Source of the DNA: Nesterenkonia halotolerans
Lineage (GTDB): Bacteria; Actinomycetota; Actinomycetes; Actinomycetales; Micrococcaceae
Direction of reading: 5' to 3'
DNA length: 64,000 nucleotides
NCBI RefSeq assembly: GCF_014874065.1
Contig: NZ_JADBEE010000002.1
Span: forward strand, 310,001 to 374,000
Position numbers and translations under genes: made by a program. This document shows, piece by piece, positions 16,226-24,827 of the stretch (the first letter of the stretch is position 1; every line of letters begins with the position of its first letter). The notes under the pieces are model-generated. The model saw only the letters and a program-made list of their open reading frames with translations. It was not told the DNA's origin and did not search any database.

Positions 16226-17833
16226 CTAGGCGCGAGGAGCCGGCTTGGTGGTCCGTGATTTCACCACAGGTGCGGTGGTGAACCGGGCATCTCGGCGCAG
16301 TTCCTTGACCAAGGAGATGCCCAGCAGCGTGACGATGACCGTGAACGGCACAGCAGAGAGCAGCGCGGTCTGCTGCAGAGCCTGCAGCCCGCCGGCGATC
16401 AGCAGCACGATGGCGCAGACACCGGTGAGCAGTCCCCACAGGCCCAGCATCGGGCGAGCCGGGTGCATGGAACCGTGGGAGGAGAGCACGCTGAGCACGA
16501 AGGTGTTGGAGTCAGCGCTGGAGACGAAGAAGAGGATCACCATGATCACGGTGAGCACGGAGGTGATCGCGGTCAGCGGCAGCTCTCCGAGCAGGGCGAA
16601 GAAGGTCACGTTGGTGTCGGCCAGCGTCGCTTCGCCGATGTCGGTCCCGCCGACCATGTCCAGGTGGATCGCTGAGCCGCCGAAGATGGTGAACCAGAGG
16701 CTGAAGACCAGAGTCGGCACACCCAGCACGGCGACCACGAACCCGCGGATGGTGCGGCCCTTGGAGATCTTCGCCAGGAAGATCCCGACGAACGCGCCCC
16801 AGCTCAACCACCAGGCCATCATGAAGTAGGTCCACCACTGCATCCACTGCAGGTCCTCCGGGGTGCCCGGAGTCAGCAGCGCGACCATCGGGAACTCGGC
16901 GATGAACTGACCCATGGAACGGAAGTACAGGTTGCTGATGAAGCTGGTGGGTCCGATGAACAGCACATAGATCCCCAGCGCGGCGGCCGCGAGCATGGTG
17001 GCCTTGCTGATCCATTTGATGCCCCTGCTCACGCCAGACATGGCCGAGAGGGTGAAGATGACCGTGATCACCGCGATGATGATGACCTGGATGACGAGGT
17101 CCGAGGGGAGTCCGGTGAGGCTGTTGATGCCTTCGGCGATCTGCGCCGCGCCCAGCCCGAGCGAGGTGGTGGTGCCGAAGAGCGTCGCGATGATGGTGAA
17201 GATGTCGATGAGCTGCCCGGCCCATCCATCCATGCTCCGCCCCAGCACGGGGCGCAGCATCGGAGAGACCAGACCGGTGTTGCCGCGCCGATGCGTGGAG
17301 TAGGCGATCGCCAGGCCGAAGACCCCGAACAGCGCCCAGGCGTTGGGCCCCCAGTTGAAGTAGGAGAACTGCATCGCCGTGACGGCGGCATCCACCGTCT
17401 CGGGCTCGGCCAGCCCATGCGGGGGCACCATGAAGTGGGTCATGGGTTCGGCTGCGCCGTAGCTGATCAGCCCGATACCCATCACGGTGCCGCAGATCAT
17501 GGCGATCCAGGACCAGTTGCTGAATTCGGGGCGATCATCATCGGCGCCCAGCCGGATTGTGCCGAACCTGCTCAGGCCCAGATAGACCATCAGCACGATG
17601 CAGCCTGCGGTGACCACCAGGTAGGCCCAGCCGATGTTCTGCGAAGACCAGTTCGACGCCGCGGTCATCACCGTGGTGAGGCTTCCGGGGGAAAATGTCG
17701 CCCACGCGACGAAGCTCAGCAGGGCAGCCACCGAGACATAGAAGACTCCGCCCGGGCGACCGGGGCTCGGCTGGTGCTGCTCGAGGGTGGTGCTGTTCGG
17801 GCCTGCTGCGGGCCCCTGGTCTTGCCGGCTCAT
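16226..17833 (-). CDS. BCCT-family transporter
   Basis: A 535-residue secondary transporter of the betaine/carnitine/choline family, with about twelve hydrophobic helices. Family marks are GIGLISYGAAEPMTHFM in helix 3, FNWGPNAWALFGVFGLA, and WLSWGAFVGIFLAKISKGRT in helix 8, where tryptophans of the substrate box lie; it keeps the basic loop typical of sodium- or proton-coupled members. The N-terminal 35 residues are polar. The ATG at 17833 follows AAGGACA at 8 bases. Its partner gene, 48 bp downstream, encodes a ureohydrolase, so a guanidino or betaine-like substrate is possible. Confidence 0.9.
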   Translation of the reverse strand: MSRQDQGPAAGPNSTTLEQHQPSPGRPGGVFYVSVAALLSFVAWATFSPGSLTTVMTAASNWSSQNIGWAYLVVTAGCIVLMVYLGLSRFGTIRLGADDDRPEFSNWSWIAMICGTVMGIGLISYGAAEPMTHFMVPPHGLAEPETVDAAVTAMQFSYFNWGPNAWALFGVFGLAIAYSTHRRGNTGLVSPMLRPVLGRSMDGWAGQLIDIFTIIATLFGTTTSLGLGAAQIAEGINSLTGLPSDLVIQVIIIAVITVIFTLSAMSGVSRGIKWISKATMLAAAALGIYVLFIGPTSFISNLYFRSMGQFIAEFPMVALLTPGTPEDLQWMQWWTYFMMAWWLSWGAFVGIFLAKISKGRTIRGFVVAVLGVPTLVFSLWFTIFGGSAIHLDMVGGTDIGEATLADTNVTFFALLGELPLTAITSVLTVIMVILFFVSSADSNTFVLSVLSSHGSMHPARPMLGLWGLLTGVCAIVLLIAGGLQALQQTALLSAVPFTVIVTLLGISLVKELRRDARFTTAPVVKSRTTKPAPRA

Positions 17834-18165
17834 GGGTGTCACGTGTCCTTGCCTGGGCGAACCGAGCCCAGGGCCCGTCGCGAGGTATGCGCAGGCGGGT
17901 GCCAGAACATCGGGGTCAAGCATACGGACTTCTGCCAGTGCTCGGTGCCTGGGGGTCAGGTGCGGGGTGATGCCCAGACCTGACGGCCCTCTTCCGGTGA
18001 GGACTTCGTTCGTGACAGACTTATGCGGAAGATCGGGGTTCCTCTTGTGGGGCATTCTTCAGCGATGCCCCATTTCACGCTTTTGGGTCATCACTGTTTC
18101 ATCGGCCGGTCGGGTCATCTGTTGCCCGGCGGTTCTTCCCAGATTCTCCATGTCGCGGAGGCCCT
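17834..18165. promoter_or_regulatory. 332-bp gap between BCCT and thrE genes
   Basis: No gene is seen. Two inverted repeats stand out: GTCAGGT (17955-17961) with ACCTGAC (17978-17984), and TGGGGCAT (18048-18055) with ATGCCCCA (18065-18072), the latter with a 9-nt loop. They lie between divergent genes, so operators or a 5' hairpin are the likely explanations. No clear sigma-A pair could be placed with confidence. Confidence 0.4.
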
Positions 18166-20154
18166 ATGCTGCCCCAGGATTCACGCCAGGCTGAGACCGA
18201 ACTCGCACCTTCGAGTCCAGACGCTGCCCACCAGGCCTCTGCTGAGGACGCCGATCACGCCGCAGCAGCGATTGATCCCCGGATTCACCGCGAGGACCAG
18301 GAGGCGATCCTCCTGCCGGTCGTCCGCCCCGCGGACGATGGCGAGGAAGAGGAGTTGGGCTTCGCAAGGACCCTGACTCAGCACGTCATCGACTCCTGGA
18401 ACCATTCGGCAGCGGAAGAGACGCAGCACGACTGGCCGGATGCAGTCGACGAGTCTGCGGCCACGCACCCTCCGGAGACCTACCGGTTCGAGGATGCCAG
18501 TGCACCGCCGCTCTTCCCGACCGCCACCTATTTCCCGCCCGACGCTGCAGAAGGCTCCGGGCCGTGGACGCGACCGCAGCCACTCCAGCACCAGCCTGCC
18601 GAACACTGGTCCGCTGAAAACTGGTCGGAGGAGAACTGGTCGGCCGAGCCGTCTCCCGAGGCTCGGGAGCCGCACCCGCAGCCAGAGCAGCCAGCCGATG
18701 GCCGCCGTGACTCAGGCCGTGGTCCTGCGCGTCCGCCGGCCCGCCGGATCGCGGACCCGGCGAGATTCTTGGCGCAGAAGCTGATCCGTCCCGTCTCCCA
18801 GGCCACGGGTGCGATGTCGACGCTGGACTGGCTCTCCGGCACTCCCTTTGAGAACCCCCATCAGGCTCAGGAGCCGGGGGAGGCTGATGAGCTCGTCACG
18901 ATCAACCTGGTCCTCGACCTCGGTGAGGCGCTGTTCCGGTACGGGGCTGGAGCCCTGGAGGTGGAGACCTCCATCCTCGCGGTGACCTCGGCGTTCGGGA
19001 TGAAGAACACCGATGTGGACATCACCAACCAGTCGATCATCCTGAACTGGTCACCCCCGGGCAAGATCCCGTACTCCCGAGTCCGCGTGGTGCGCTCCTG
19101 GTCCGCGAACTTCCGTGCGCTCTCCGAGGTCCACACCCTGGTCACCGACATCGCGTTCGGACGCATCACCCGCGCCGAGGCCGAGGAGACCCTGCAGGAC
19201 ATCATCCGAGACCCCAAGCCGTATCCGCGGTGGGTGGTCGCCACCTCGGGCGCCCTGTTCGCAGGGCTCTTCGCCAGCTATACCGGCGCGCCGCTGCTGG
19301 ATGCCTCCCTGGGCTTCCTTGCCACCCTGCTGGTCCTCGCCGTCACCCGCCAGCTCACCATCTGGCGCGTCCCGGAGATCTTCACCCTCGCCGTGGGTGG
19401 GTTCCTGGCCACGGCCGTGGCGCTCTGCGCGCTGACCATGGGCGCCCCGATCACCACCTCCATGGTGGTTGCCGGGGGACTCATGATCCTGCTGCCCAGC
19501 GTGCGGATCGTCTCCGCCATCCAGGATGCGATCAACGCCTTCCCGATCACCGCAGCCGGCCGTCTGGTCTCCTCGCTGGTCGCCTTCTCCGGGCTGACCG
19601 CCGGGATCATGGTCGGCGTGGTGCTCACCGGTCGGGCCGGCGCCCCGGAGCTCGATGTCACGCGCGAGATCATGCGCATCTACCACCCCGGGGTCCTCAT
19701 CGCCCTGGTGTTCCTGACCGCGATAACGGCCGCCGTGGTGCAGCAGGCCCCCTACCGTCTGCTGCTGCCCACCGGCCTGGTCGCTGCGCTGGGCTTCGGC
19801 GGAGTCTACGCCGGGGAGATGATGGGCTTCGGCGGATGGTTCACCCCCATCCTGGGAGCCACCGTGGTCGGGGCCCTGGCCCGGGTGGTCGCGCTGCGAC
19901 TGCGCGCCCCGCAGCTGGTGGTGGCGGTCCCGGCGATGATGTTCATGCTTCCCGGGCTCATCGTCTTCCGCGGGATGTACCAGATCGCGATCAGTCAGTC
20001 CTCGGTCAACCGGACTGCAGGGCTCTACGAGATCTTCGACGCGCTGATCATCATCATGGCGATCGCGGCCGGAATCGTGCTGGGCGATGTCCTGATGCGC
20101 CCGCTGACCAAGCGGCTGCAGTCCAATGAGCGCACCAAGGGCCGACGGCGCTGA
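18166..20154 (+). CDS. threonine/serine exporter family protein (ThrE)
   Basis: A 662-residue member of the ThrE family, exporting threonine and serine in Corynebacterium. Residues from about 240 give the amphipathic N-terminal domain (LVLDLGEALFRYGAGALEVE, RVRVVRSWSANFRALSE) and then ten hydrophobic helices from about 350. The N-terminal 220 residues look disordered and acidic; at 18604-18648 they hold a tandem five-residue repeat of the form (H/N)WS(A/E)E. No ribosome site is clear before the ATG at 18166, and a start further in cannot be excluded. The gene stands alone, divergent from BCCT. Confidence 0.87.
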   Translation: MLPQDSRQAETELAPSSPDAAHQASAEDADHAAAAIDPRIHREDQEAILLPVVRPADDGEEEELGFARTLTQHVIDSWNHSAAEETQHDWPDAVDESAATHPPETYRFEDASAPPLFPTATYFPPDAAEGSGPWTRPQPLQHQPAEHWSAENWSEENWSAEPSPEAREPHPQPEQPADGRRDSGRGPARPPARRIADPARFLAQKLIRPVSQATGAMSTLDWLSGTPFENPHQAQEPGEADELVTINLVLDLGEALFRYGAGALEVETSILAVTSAFGMKNTDVDITNQSIILNWSPPGKIPYSRVRVVRSWSANFRALSEVHTLVTDIAFGRITRAEAEETLQDIIRDPKPYPRWVVATSGALFAGLFASYTGAPLLDASLGFLATLLVLAVTRQLTIWRVPEIFTLAVGGFLATAVALCALTMGAPITTSMVVAGGLMILLPSVRIVSAIQDAINAFPITAAGRLVSSLVAFSGLTAGIMVGVVLTGRAGAPELDVTREIMRIYHPGVLIALVFLTAITAAVVQQAPYRLLLPTGLVAALGFGGVYAGEMMGFGGWFTPILGATVVGALARVVALRLRAPQLVVAVPAMMFMLPGLIVFRGMYQIAISQSSVNRTAGLYEIFDALIIIMAIAAGIVLGDVLMRPLTKRLQSNERTKGRRR

Positions 20155-20197
20155 GCGTTGGCCTCACTCAGATCGTCACTCGGGAGATACTGGGCAC

Positions 20198-20983
20198 ATG
20201 CGAATCGCGCTGATGCAGGACACTGCCCGCCCGCTCGAGCTCGAGCACAACTTGGCGCTGATCGATGACGCCGCCGCGCAGGCCAGCAGCGTGGGAGCGG
20301 AGCTGCTGCTGACTCCTGAGCTGTTCGCCTTCGGCTACGTCCCGGCGCAGATCCGCGAGCAGGTGAGTGCAGAGGCGGTCGACGGCGCGCGGTCACGCCT
20401 GCAGAAGATCGCCCGCACCTGTGGGATCGCCATGGTGTTCTCGCTTCCCGGGGGAGAGTCTCCCGAGGAGCGCGGCATCACGGCCGCACTCGCTGATGAG
20501 TACGGTGCTGTCCTCGCGGAATATCAGAAGGTCCAGCTCTACGGGCCCGAGGAGAAGGCTGCCTTTCGGCCGGGGCAGAAGCCCCCGAGCGTGACCAGCT
20601 ACCGCGGAATGAACCTGGGCCTGCTGGTCTGCTACGACGTGGAATTCCCCGAGATGGTGCGTGCGGCCGCCGCGCGCGGAGCCGAGCTGGTGCTGGTGCC
20701 CACCGCGCTGGCAGGGGATGAGGCCTCGGTTCCCGGAGTTCTGCTGCCGGCGCGCGCGATCGAGAACGGGATCTCCCTGGCCTACGCCAATCACTGCGGA
20801 ATGGAGGCGGACCTGGACTTCGATGGGTGCAGCGTCGTCGTCGGGCCCTCGGGGCAGCCGCTGGGTGAACTGGGGACAGAACCAGGTCTGCTGGTGGTGG
20901 ACGTGCCGACAGCCGCGGAGGAGTCCGGCAGCGCCGACTACCTGCAGGACCGGCGGGCCGACCTGCACCGGGACTGGCTCTAG
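20198..20983 (+). CDS. nitrilase-superfamily carbon-nitrogen hydrolase (amidase)
   Basis: A 261-residue C-N hydrolase with the Glu-Lys-Cys triad visible: LLLTPELFAFGY (Glu), EYQKVQLYGPEE (Lys) and GLLVCYDVEFPEM (Cys). The remaining pattern, with LVLVPTALAG and ARAIENGISLAYANHCG, fits the small amidase branch (R-amidase or omega-amidase-like) rather than true nitrilases. GATACT ends 6 bases before the ATG, giving a leaderless start. It is tail to tail with a flavin amine oxidase gene of the type that can form amides. Confidence 0.88.
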   Translation: MRIALMQDTARPLELEHNLALIDDAAAQASSVGAELLLTPELFAFGYVPAQIREQVSAEAVDGARSRLQKIARTCGIAMVFSLPGGESPEERGITAALADEYGAVLAEYQKVQLYGPEEKAAFRPGQKPPSVTSYRGMNLGLLVCYDVEFPEMVRAAAARGAELVLVPTALAGDEASVPGVLLPARAIENGISLAYANHCGMEADLDFDGCSVVVGPSGQPLGELGTEPGLLVVDVPTAAEESGSADYLQDRRADLHRDWL

Positions 20984-21048
20984 CCCACCGGGCCAGGCCG
21001 TGCACACGCCCCGGCAGGCAGGTCCCGCCAGCGTCCTCCTCAGCGACC

Positions 21049-22767
21049 TCAGTCCAGCTTCACCGGGGCCAGGTCCTCCCAGAGGTCGCCCGGTCCGGGG
21101 TTCTCCGGCTCGGAGGCTCCGCCCAGGTGGTGGATCACGCCCCAGACCGCGTTGAGCGCGGTGGTGACGGCGCCGTCGGCCCATCCTGCGGTGAAGGAGA
21201 TGTCATCTCCGGCGAGGAAGACCCCGCGCTGATGCTCGGGCAGCGCATCCTGCATGAAGTGCCCGAAGAGCCGCTCCTGGTAGCGGTAGTGGCCTGGCAG
21301 GTTGTTCTTGAAGGCGCCCATGAAGTTGGGATCCGCCTCCCAGGAGATCGTGATGGGCGCACCGATCATATGCGCGCCGATGTCCACCCCCGGGTAGATC
21401 TTGTTCAGCGAATGCAGCATCAGCCGGGTCCGCTCCGCCGCGTCGAGCGGGAGCCACTTCAGGGCGTCGTCGTTCCAGGTGTAGCTGAGCAGGATCGAAG
21501 CCGGACCGTCGGAACCCTCGTCGAGCAGATAGGTGGCCCGGGGGAGACGGTCGGTGAGCGTCATGGACATCACCGGACGTCCCGTCTCCGGGTCGACGTC
21601 GCGCCAGAACGGGCGGTCCACCATCACGAAGGTCTTGGAGGAGAGCATGTAGTGGCTCTTCTCGATCGCGGTCCACATCGACGGCGCGAACAGCTCCTCC
21701 TCTGTGTCGATGCGCGCCGAGAGCAGCCAGGACTGGCAGGTCACCACGGCGGCGGCGAACTCCTGGGTGCGGCCCCAGGTCTCGGTGATCCGCACCCCGC
21801 CGCCGGGAAGGTCCGGGTTGGTGCCGTGATGGATCCCGGAGACCGCGCCGCGCGGCGCGCCGCCGTGCAGAGACTCCAGCGAGGTTCCCGGCGCCCAGTG
21901 CAGCAGCTCTTCGGGTGCGTGCTTCCACAGTTGCACGGGAAGCAGCTGGGCTCCTCCGGTGATGCTGCGATGGTGGTCATCGGCGCCGGTGAAGACGACT
22001 CGCAGGACCTCCAGGATCGAGTTGGTGAAGTCCGTGTCCCAGCCTCCGCTGCCGAACCCGACCTGGCCGAAAGCCTCCAGGTGCTCGAAGCTCAGCTCCT
22101 TGAAGGCCTCGGTGGAGGAGAGGAAGCCGTAGAAGGACTCATCATCCAGGCGTTCCACGAGCTCGTTCCAGAGCTGCTTCAGCCGCACCACATCGCGCTC
22201 GCGGATGGCTTCCTGGATGGCGTCCAGCTCCGCCTCCTCGGTGAGCGCGCGCTGCCAGGCTTCGGCCACCTCCGCGAAGAACGCGGGGAGATGAGAGGCG
22301 TCCTCGGCGTAGAACTTCTCGCCCTTGAGCTCGATGACGGTGGAGGGAGCCGCGGGAGTCAGCGGGTTGGGGAACTCGCGGGTGGGCAGCCCGAGCAGGT
22401 CCACATAGTGGTAGAAGGCCTTGCCGGAAGTGGGGAACCGCATCCCGCCGAGATCCGCGACCACCCCGGGAGCCGCGGCGAAGGACTGGGTCTTCAGCCG
22501 GCCCCCGATCTCCCCGGCCTCGAAGAGGACCGGACGCAGACCCAGCTTCATGAGCTCATAGGCGGCGACGACGCCGGCCAATCCGGCCCCGATCACCGCC
22601 ACCTCGGTGCCCTGCGCATGCTCCGGGATCGAGCCCAGGCCGGCCGGGTGCTGGAGGTAGTGGTCGTAGCTGAAGGGGAAGTCTGGGTTCAGCATGGTGA
22701 GTGTGGCGTCACCCGGGGCGGCGTCTGCCGGATCCGGGGTCTCGGGCAGCGGGCTGGAGACGGTCAT
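21049..22767 (-). CDS. flavin amine oxidase / amino-acid 2-monooxygenase-like
   Basis: A 572-residue FAD enzyme of the monoamine oxidase superfamily. VAVIGAGLAGVVAAYELMKL and FEAGEIGGRL form the FAD-binding dinucleotide fold (about residues 60-100); ADLGGMRFPTSGKAFYHYV resembles the MRFP segment of L-amino-acid oxidases and tryptophan or phenylalanine 2-monooxygenases, and GVFLAGDDISFTAGWADGA is the C-terminal FAD motif. The ATG at 22767 is chosen because TAAGCT ends 7 bases upstream; an ATG 6 bases earlier is possible. It is divergent from the SDR gene. Substrate is inferred as a bulky amino acid. Confidence 0.83.
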   Translation of the reverse strand: MTVSSPLPETPDPADAAPGDATLTMLNPDFPFSYDHYLQHPAGLGSIPEHAQGTEVAVIGAGLAGVVAAYELMKLGLRPVLFEAGEIGGRLKTQSFAAAPGVVADLGGMRFPTSGKAFYHYVDLLGLPTREFPNPLTPAAPSTVIELKGEKFYAEDASHLPAFFAEVAEAWQRALTEEAELDAIQEAIRERDVVRLKQLWNELVERLDDESFYGFLSSTEAFKELSFEHLEAFGQVGFGSGGWDTDFTNSILEVLRVVFTGADDHHRSITGGAQLLPVQLWKHAPEELLHWAPGTSLESLHGGAPRGAVSGIHHGTNPDLPGGGVRITETWGRTQEFAAAVVTCQSWLLSARIDTEEELFAPSMWTAIEKSHYMLSSKTFVMVDRPFWRDVDPETGRPVMSMTLTDRLPRATYLLDEGSDGPASILLSYTWNDDALKWLPLDAAERTRLMLHSLNKIYPGVDIGAHMIGAPITISWEADPNFMGAFKNNLPGHYRYQERLFGHFMQDALPEHQRGVFLAGDDISFTAGWADGAVTTALNAVWGVIHHLGGASEPENPGPGDLWEDLAPVKLD

Positions 22768-22899
22768 ATGCATCAGCTTAGAGGTGCGAGAGGGCGGTGC
22801 AGGGGACCCAGAGCTGGAGGGACTCTTCTCCTGGCGTGCTTCCAGCATCTGCGTGCAAGGTAGAGGTTCATCCCCTCTCACGCTGGAAGGCCACTGCTC

Positions 22900-23844
22900 A
22901 TGGCGCGCTTCACCTCCCCGTTCTCCGCGACCAGCACCGCCGCCGAGGTTCTGGAAGGGGTTGATCTGCACGGACGCTCAGCGGTGGTGACCGGGGCGTC
23001 CTCGGGAATCGGGGTGGAGACCGCACGAGCCCTTGCCGGGGCAGGAGCCCATGTGGTGCTGGCGGTGCGCGACGTGGCGGCAGGACGCCGCGCCGCCGAG
23101 GACGTCGCCCACACCCACCCGGGTGCCTCCTTGGAGGTCGGATCCCTGGATCTGGCCGACCTCGCCTCGGTGGAGCGGTTCACGGAGAGCTGGTCCTCTC
23201 CGCTGCACCTGTTGGTCAACAATGCCGGCATCATGATGACCCCGGAGCTGCGGACCGCCCGGGGGTGGGAGCTGCAGTTCGCCACCAACCACCTCGGCCA
23301 CTTCGCTCTGGCTCTGAGACTGCACCCAGCGATGGTCGAGGCGGGCGGCGCCAGGATCGTCTCGGTCAGCTCCAGCGGGCACGGAATGTCGGACATCGTC
23401 TACGAGGACCTGTTCTTCGAACGCAGGCCCTATGACCCGGGACAGGCGTACGGTCAGTCCAAGACCGCGAACGTGCTCTTCGCCGTGGAGGCCTCGCGCC
23501 GGTGGGCCGCCGAGGGGATCACCGCCAATGCGGTCATGCCGGGAGGCATCTGGACCAACCTTCAGCGCCACTGGGATCCGCAGGCGCTCGCCGACACCAA
23601 GGCCTATGTGGCCGACGCGGGCATCGCGATGAAGACCCCTGCCCAGGGCGCGGCGACCTCCGTCCTCGCCGCCGCCTCGCCGCTGCTGACCGGCGTCGGG
23701 GGACTGTATCTCGAGGATTGTGAGGAGGCGGAAGCTGTCCCAGAGATCGTCAACGGCACCCACGGGGTGCGGCCCTATGCCCTGGACTCCGAGAACGCAA
23801 CGCGGCTCTGGGACGTCTCACTCGAACTTCTTCGCAGTACTTAG
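22900..23844 (+). CDS. short-chain dehydrogenase/reductase
   Basis: A 314-residue classical SDR, close in layout to retinol dehydrogenase-like oxidoreductases. AVVTGASSGIGVETARALAG is the TGxxxGxG cofactor loop, NNAGIMM the NNAG motif, and the catalytic residues are in VSVSSSGH (Ser) and YGQSKTANVLF (YxxxK). RDVAAGR after the second strand suggests NADP preference. GGAAGG lies 9 bases before the ATG. It has no obvious partner: the amine oxidase is divergent and the iron operon follows 34 bp downstream with its own promoter. Confidence 0.88.
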   Translation: MARFTSPFSATSTAAEVLEGVDLHGRSAVVTGASSGIGVETARALAGAGAHVVLAVRDVAAGRRAAEDVAHTHPGASLEVGSLDLADLASVERFTESWSSPLHLLVNNAGIMMTPELRTARGWELQFATNHLGHFALALRLHPAMVEAGGARIVSVSSSGHGMSDIVYEDLFFERRPYDPGQAYGQSKTANVLFAVEASRRWAAEGITANAVMPGGIWTNLQRHWDPQALADTKAYVADAGIAMKTPAQGAATSVLAAASPLLTGVGGLYLEDCEEAEAVPEIVNGTHGVRPYALDSENATRLWDVSLELLRST

Positions 23845-23872
23845 GCTTACCTTCCCCATAATTTGCTAACAT
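23841..23872 (+). promoter_or_regulatory. candidate iron box and leaderless promoter of the siderophore operon
   Basis: TTAGGCTTACCTTCCCCAT (23841-23859) resembles half to two thirds of the DtxR/IdeR consensus TTAGGTTAGSCTAACCTAA, best in its left half. It overlaps the -35 position relative to TAACAT (23867-23872), which ends 6 bases before the GTG start. Iron-dependent repression is therefore likely but inferred. Confidence 0.55.
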
Positions 23873-23878
23873 GCAGAT

Positions 23879-24721
23879 GTGCCAATCAAACAGAAACCCG
23901 CAACGCTGCGAACAGAGTCCCTCTCGGTCTCCTATGGGTCGTCTCCGGTGGTGGTCGACGCCGACGTCGAGCTGCTCCCCGGCGGAGTGACCGCCCTGAT
24001 CGGCCCGAACGGCAGTGGCAAGTCCACCCTGCTGCGCGGCATCTGCCGGCTCGCGCACACCACCGGGCAGGTCATGCTGGACGGTGCCGACAGCACGGCA
24101 CTCTCCCCCCGGGCGTTCGCCAAGCGGCTCACCATCCTGGCCCAGCAGCGTCCCACCCCGGGTGGGCTCACCGTCACCGAGGTCGTCGAGTTGGGCCGGC
24201 ATCCGCACCGGAAGCGCTTCAGCCGCACCGACCAGGCCTGCGTCGAAGCAGTGGAGCGGGCCATTCTGCTCACGGGACTCGAAGAATTACGGCATCGTCC
24301 CGTGGCGGAACTCTCCGGCGGACAGCTCCAGCGCGTCTGGCTCGCCACCTGCCTGGCGCAGGAGACCGATGTCCTGCTGCTCGATGAACCCACCACCTTC
24401 CTGGACCTGAAGCACCAGATGAGCCTGCTGGATCTGATCCGCGAGCTGGCCGACACCCACGGGCTGACCATCGGGGTGGTGCTCCACGATCTGGAGCAGG
24501 CCGCAGACATCGCCGATCGCGTCATCCTCGTCTGCGAAGGTCGGATCACCGCCGCAGGAACTCCTGCCGAGGTGATGACCGCCGAGCGCCTCAGCGCAGC
24601 CTTCGGCGTCAACATCCATGTGGCCACCCTGCCCACCGGGGGACTCGCCGTGCGTGTTCAGCGCGCCGGCCGACGCTCAGCAGTGGAGCAGCCCACAGAA
24701 CCGGTCCTGCTCTCCGCCTAG
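23879..24721 (+). CDS. iron-siderophore ABC transporter, ATP-binding protein
   Basis: A 280-residue FepC/FhuC-type ATPase. Walker A is GPNGSGKSTLLRGI, the Q-loop is LAQQRPTPGGLTV, the signature is ELSGGQLQRVWLA, Walker B is DVLLLDEPTTFLD and the switch His is in VVLHDLEQAADIADR. The TFLDLKHQ segment is typical of iron-siderophore ATPases. The GTG start at 23879 is leaderless by position after TAACAT. It is the first gene of a fhuC-fhuD-fhuB ordered operon with a candidate iron box in the promoter. Confidence 0.93.
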   Translation: MPIKQKPATLRTESLSVSYGSSPVVVDADVELLPGGVTALIGPNGSGKSTLLRGICRLAHTTGQVMLDGADSTALSPRAFAKRLTILAQQRPTPGGLTVTEVVELGRHPHRKRFSRTDQACVEAVERAILLTGLEELRHRPVAELSGGQLQRVWLATCLAQETDVLLLDEPTTFLDLKHQMSLLDLIRELADTHGLTIGVVLHDLEQAADIADRVILVCEGRITAAGTPAEVMTAERLSAAFGVNIHVATLPTGGLAVRVQRAGRRSAVEQPTEPVLLSA

Positions 24722-24827
24722 GACGCCGAGGGGGCCTGAGGCGTCACGTCCCGGCTCAGACCTGCCTCCTTCGCGCCGAGCCGACCCATATTTTTTGATC
24801 CCCGCTGCACCCTCACCGAAAGGAATC

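Noticed and set aside
21127..22863. Long open frame opposite the flavin amine oxidase
   Set aside because: Translation has no recognisable domain; the oxidase shows all its FAD motifs.
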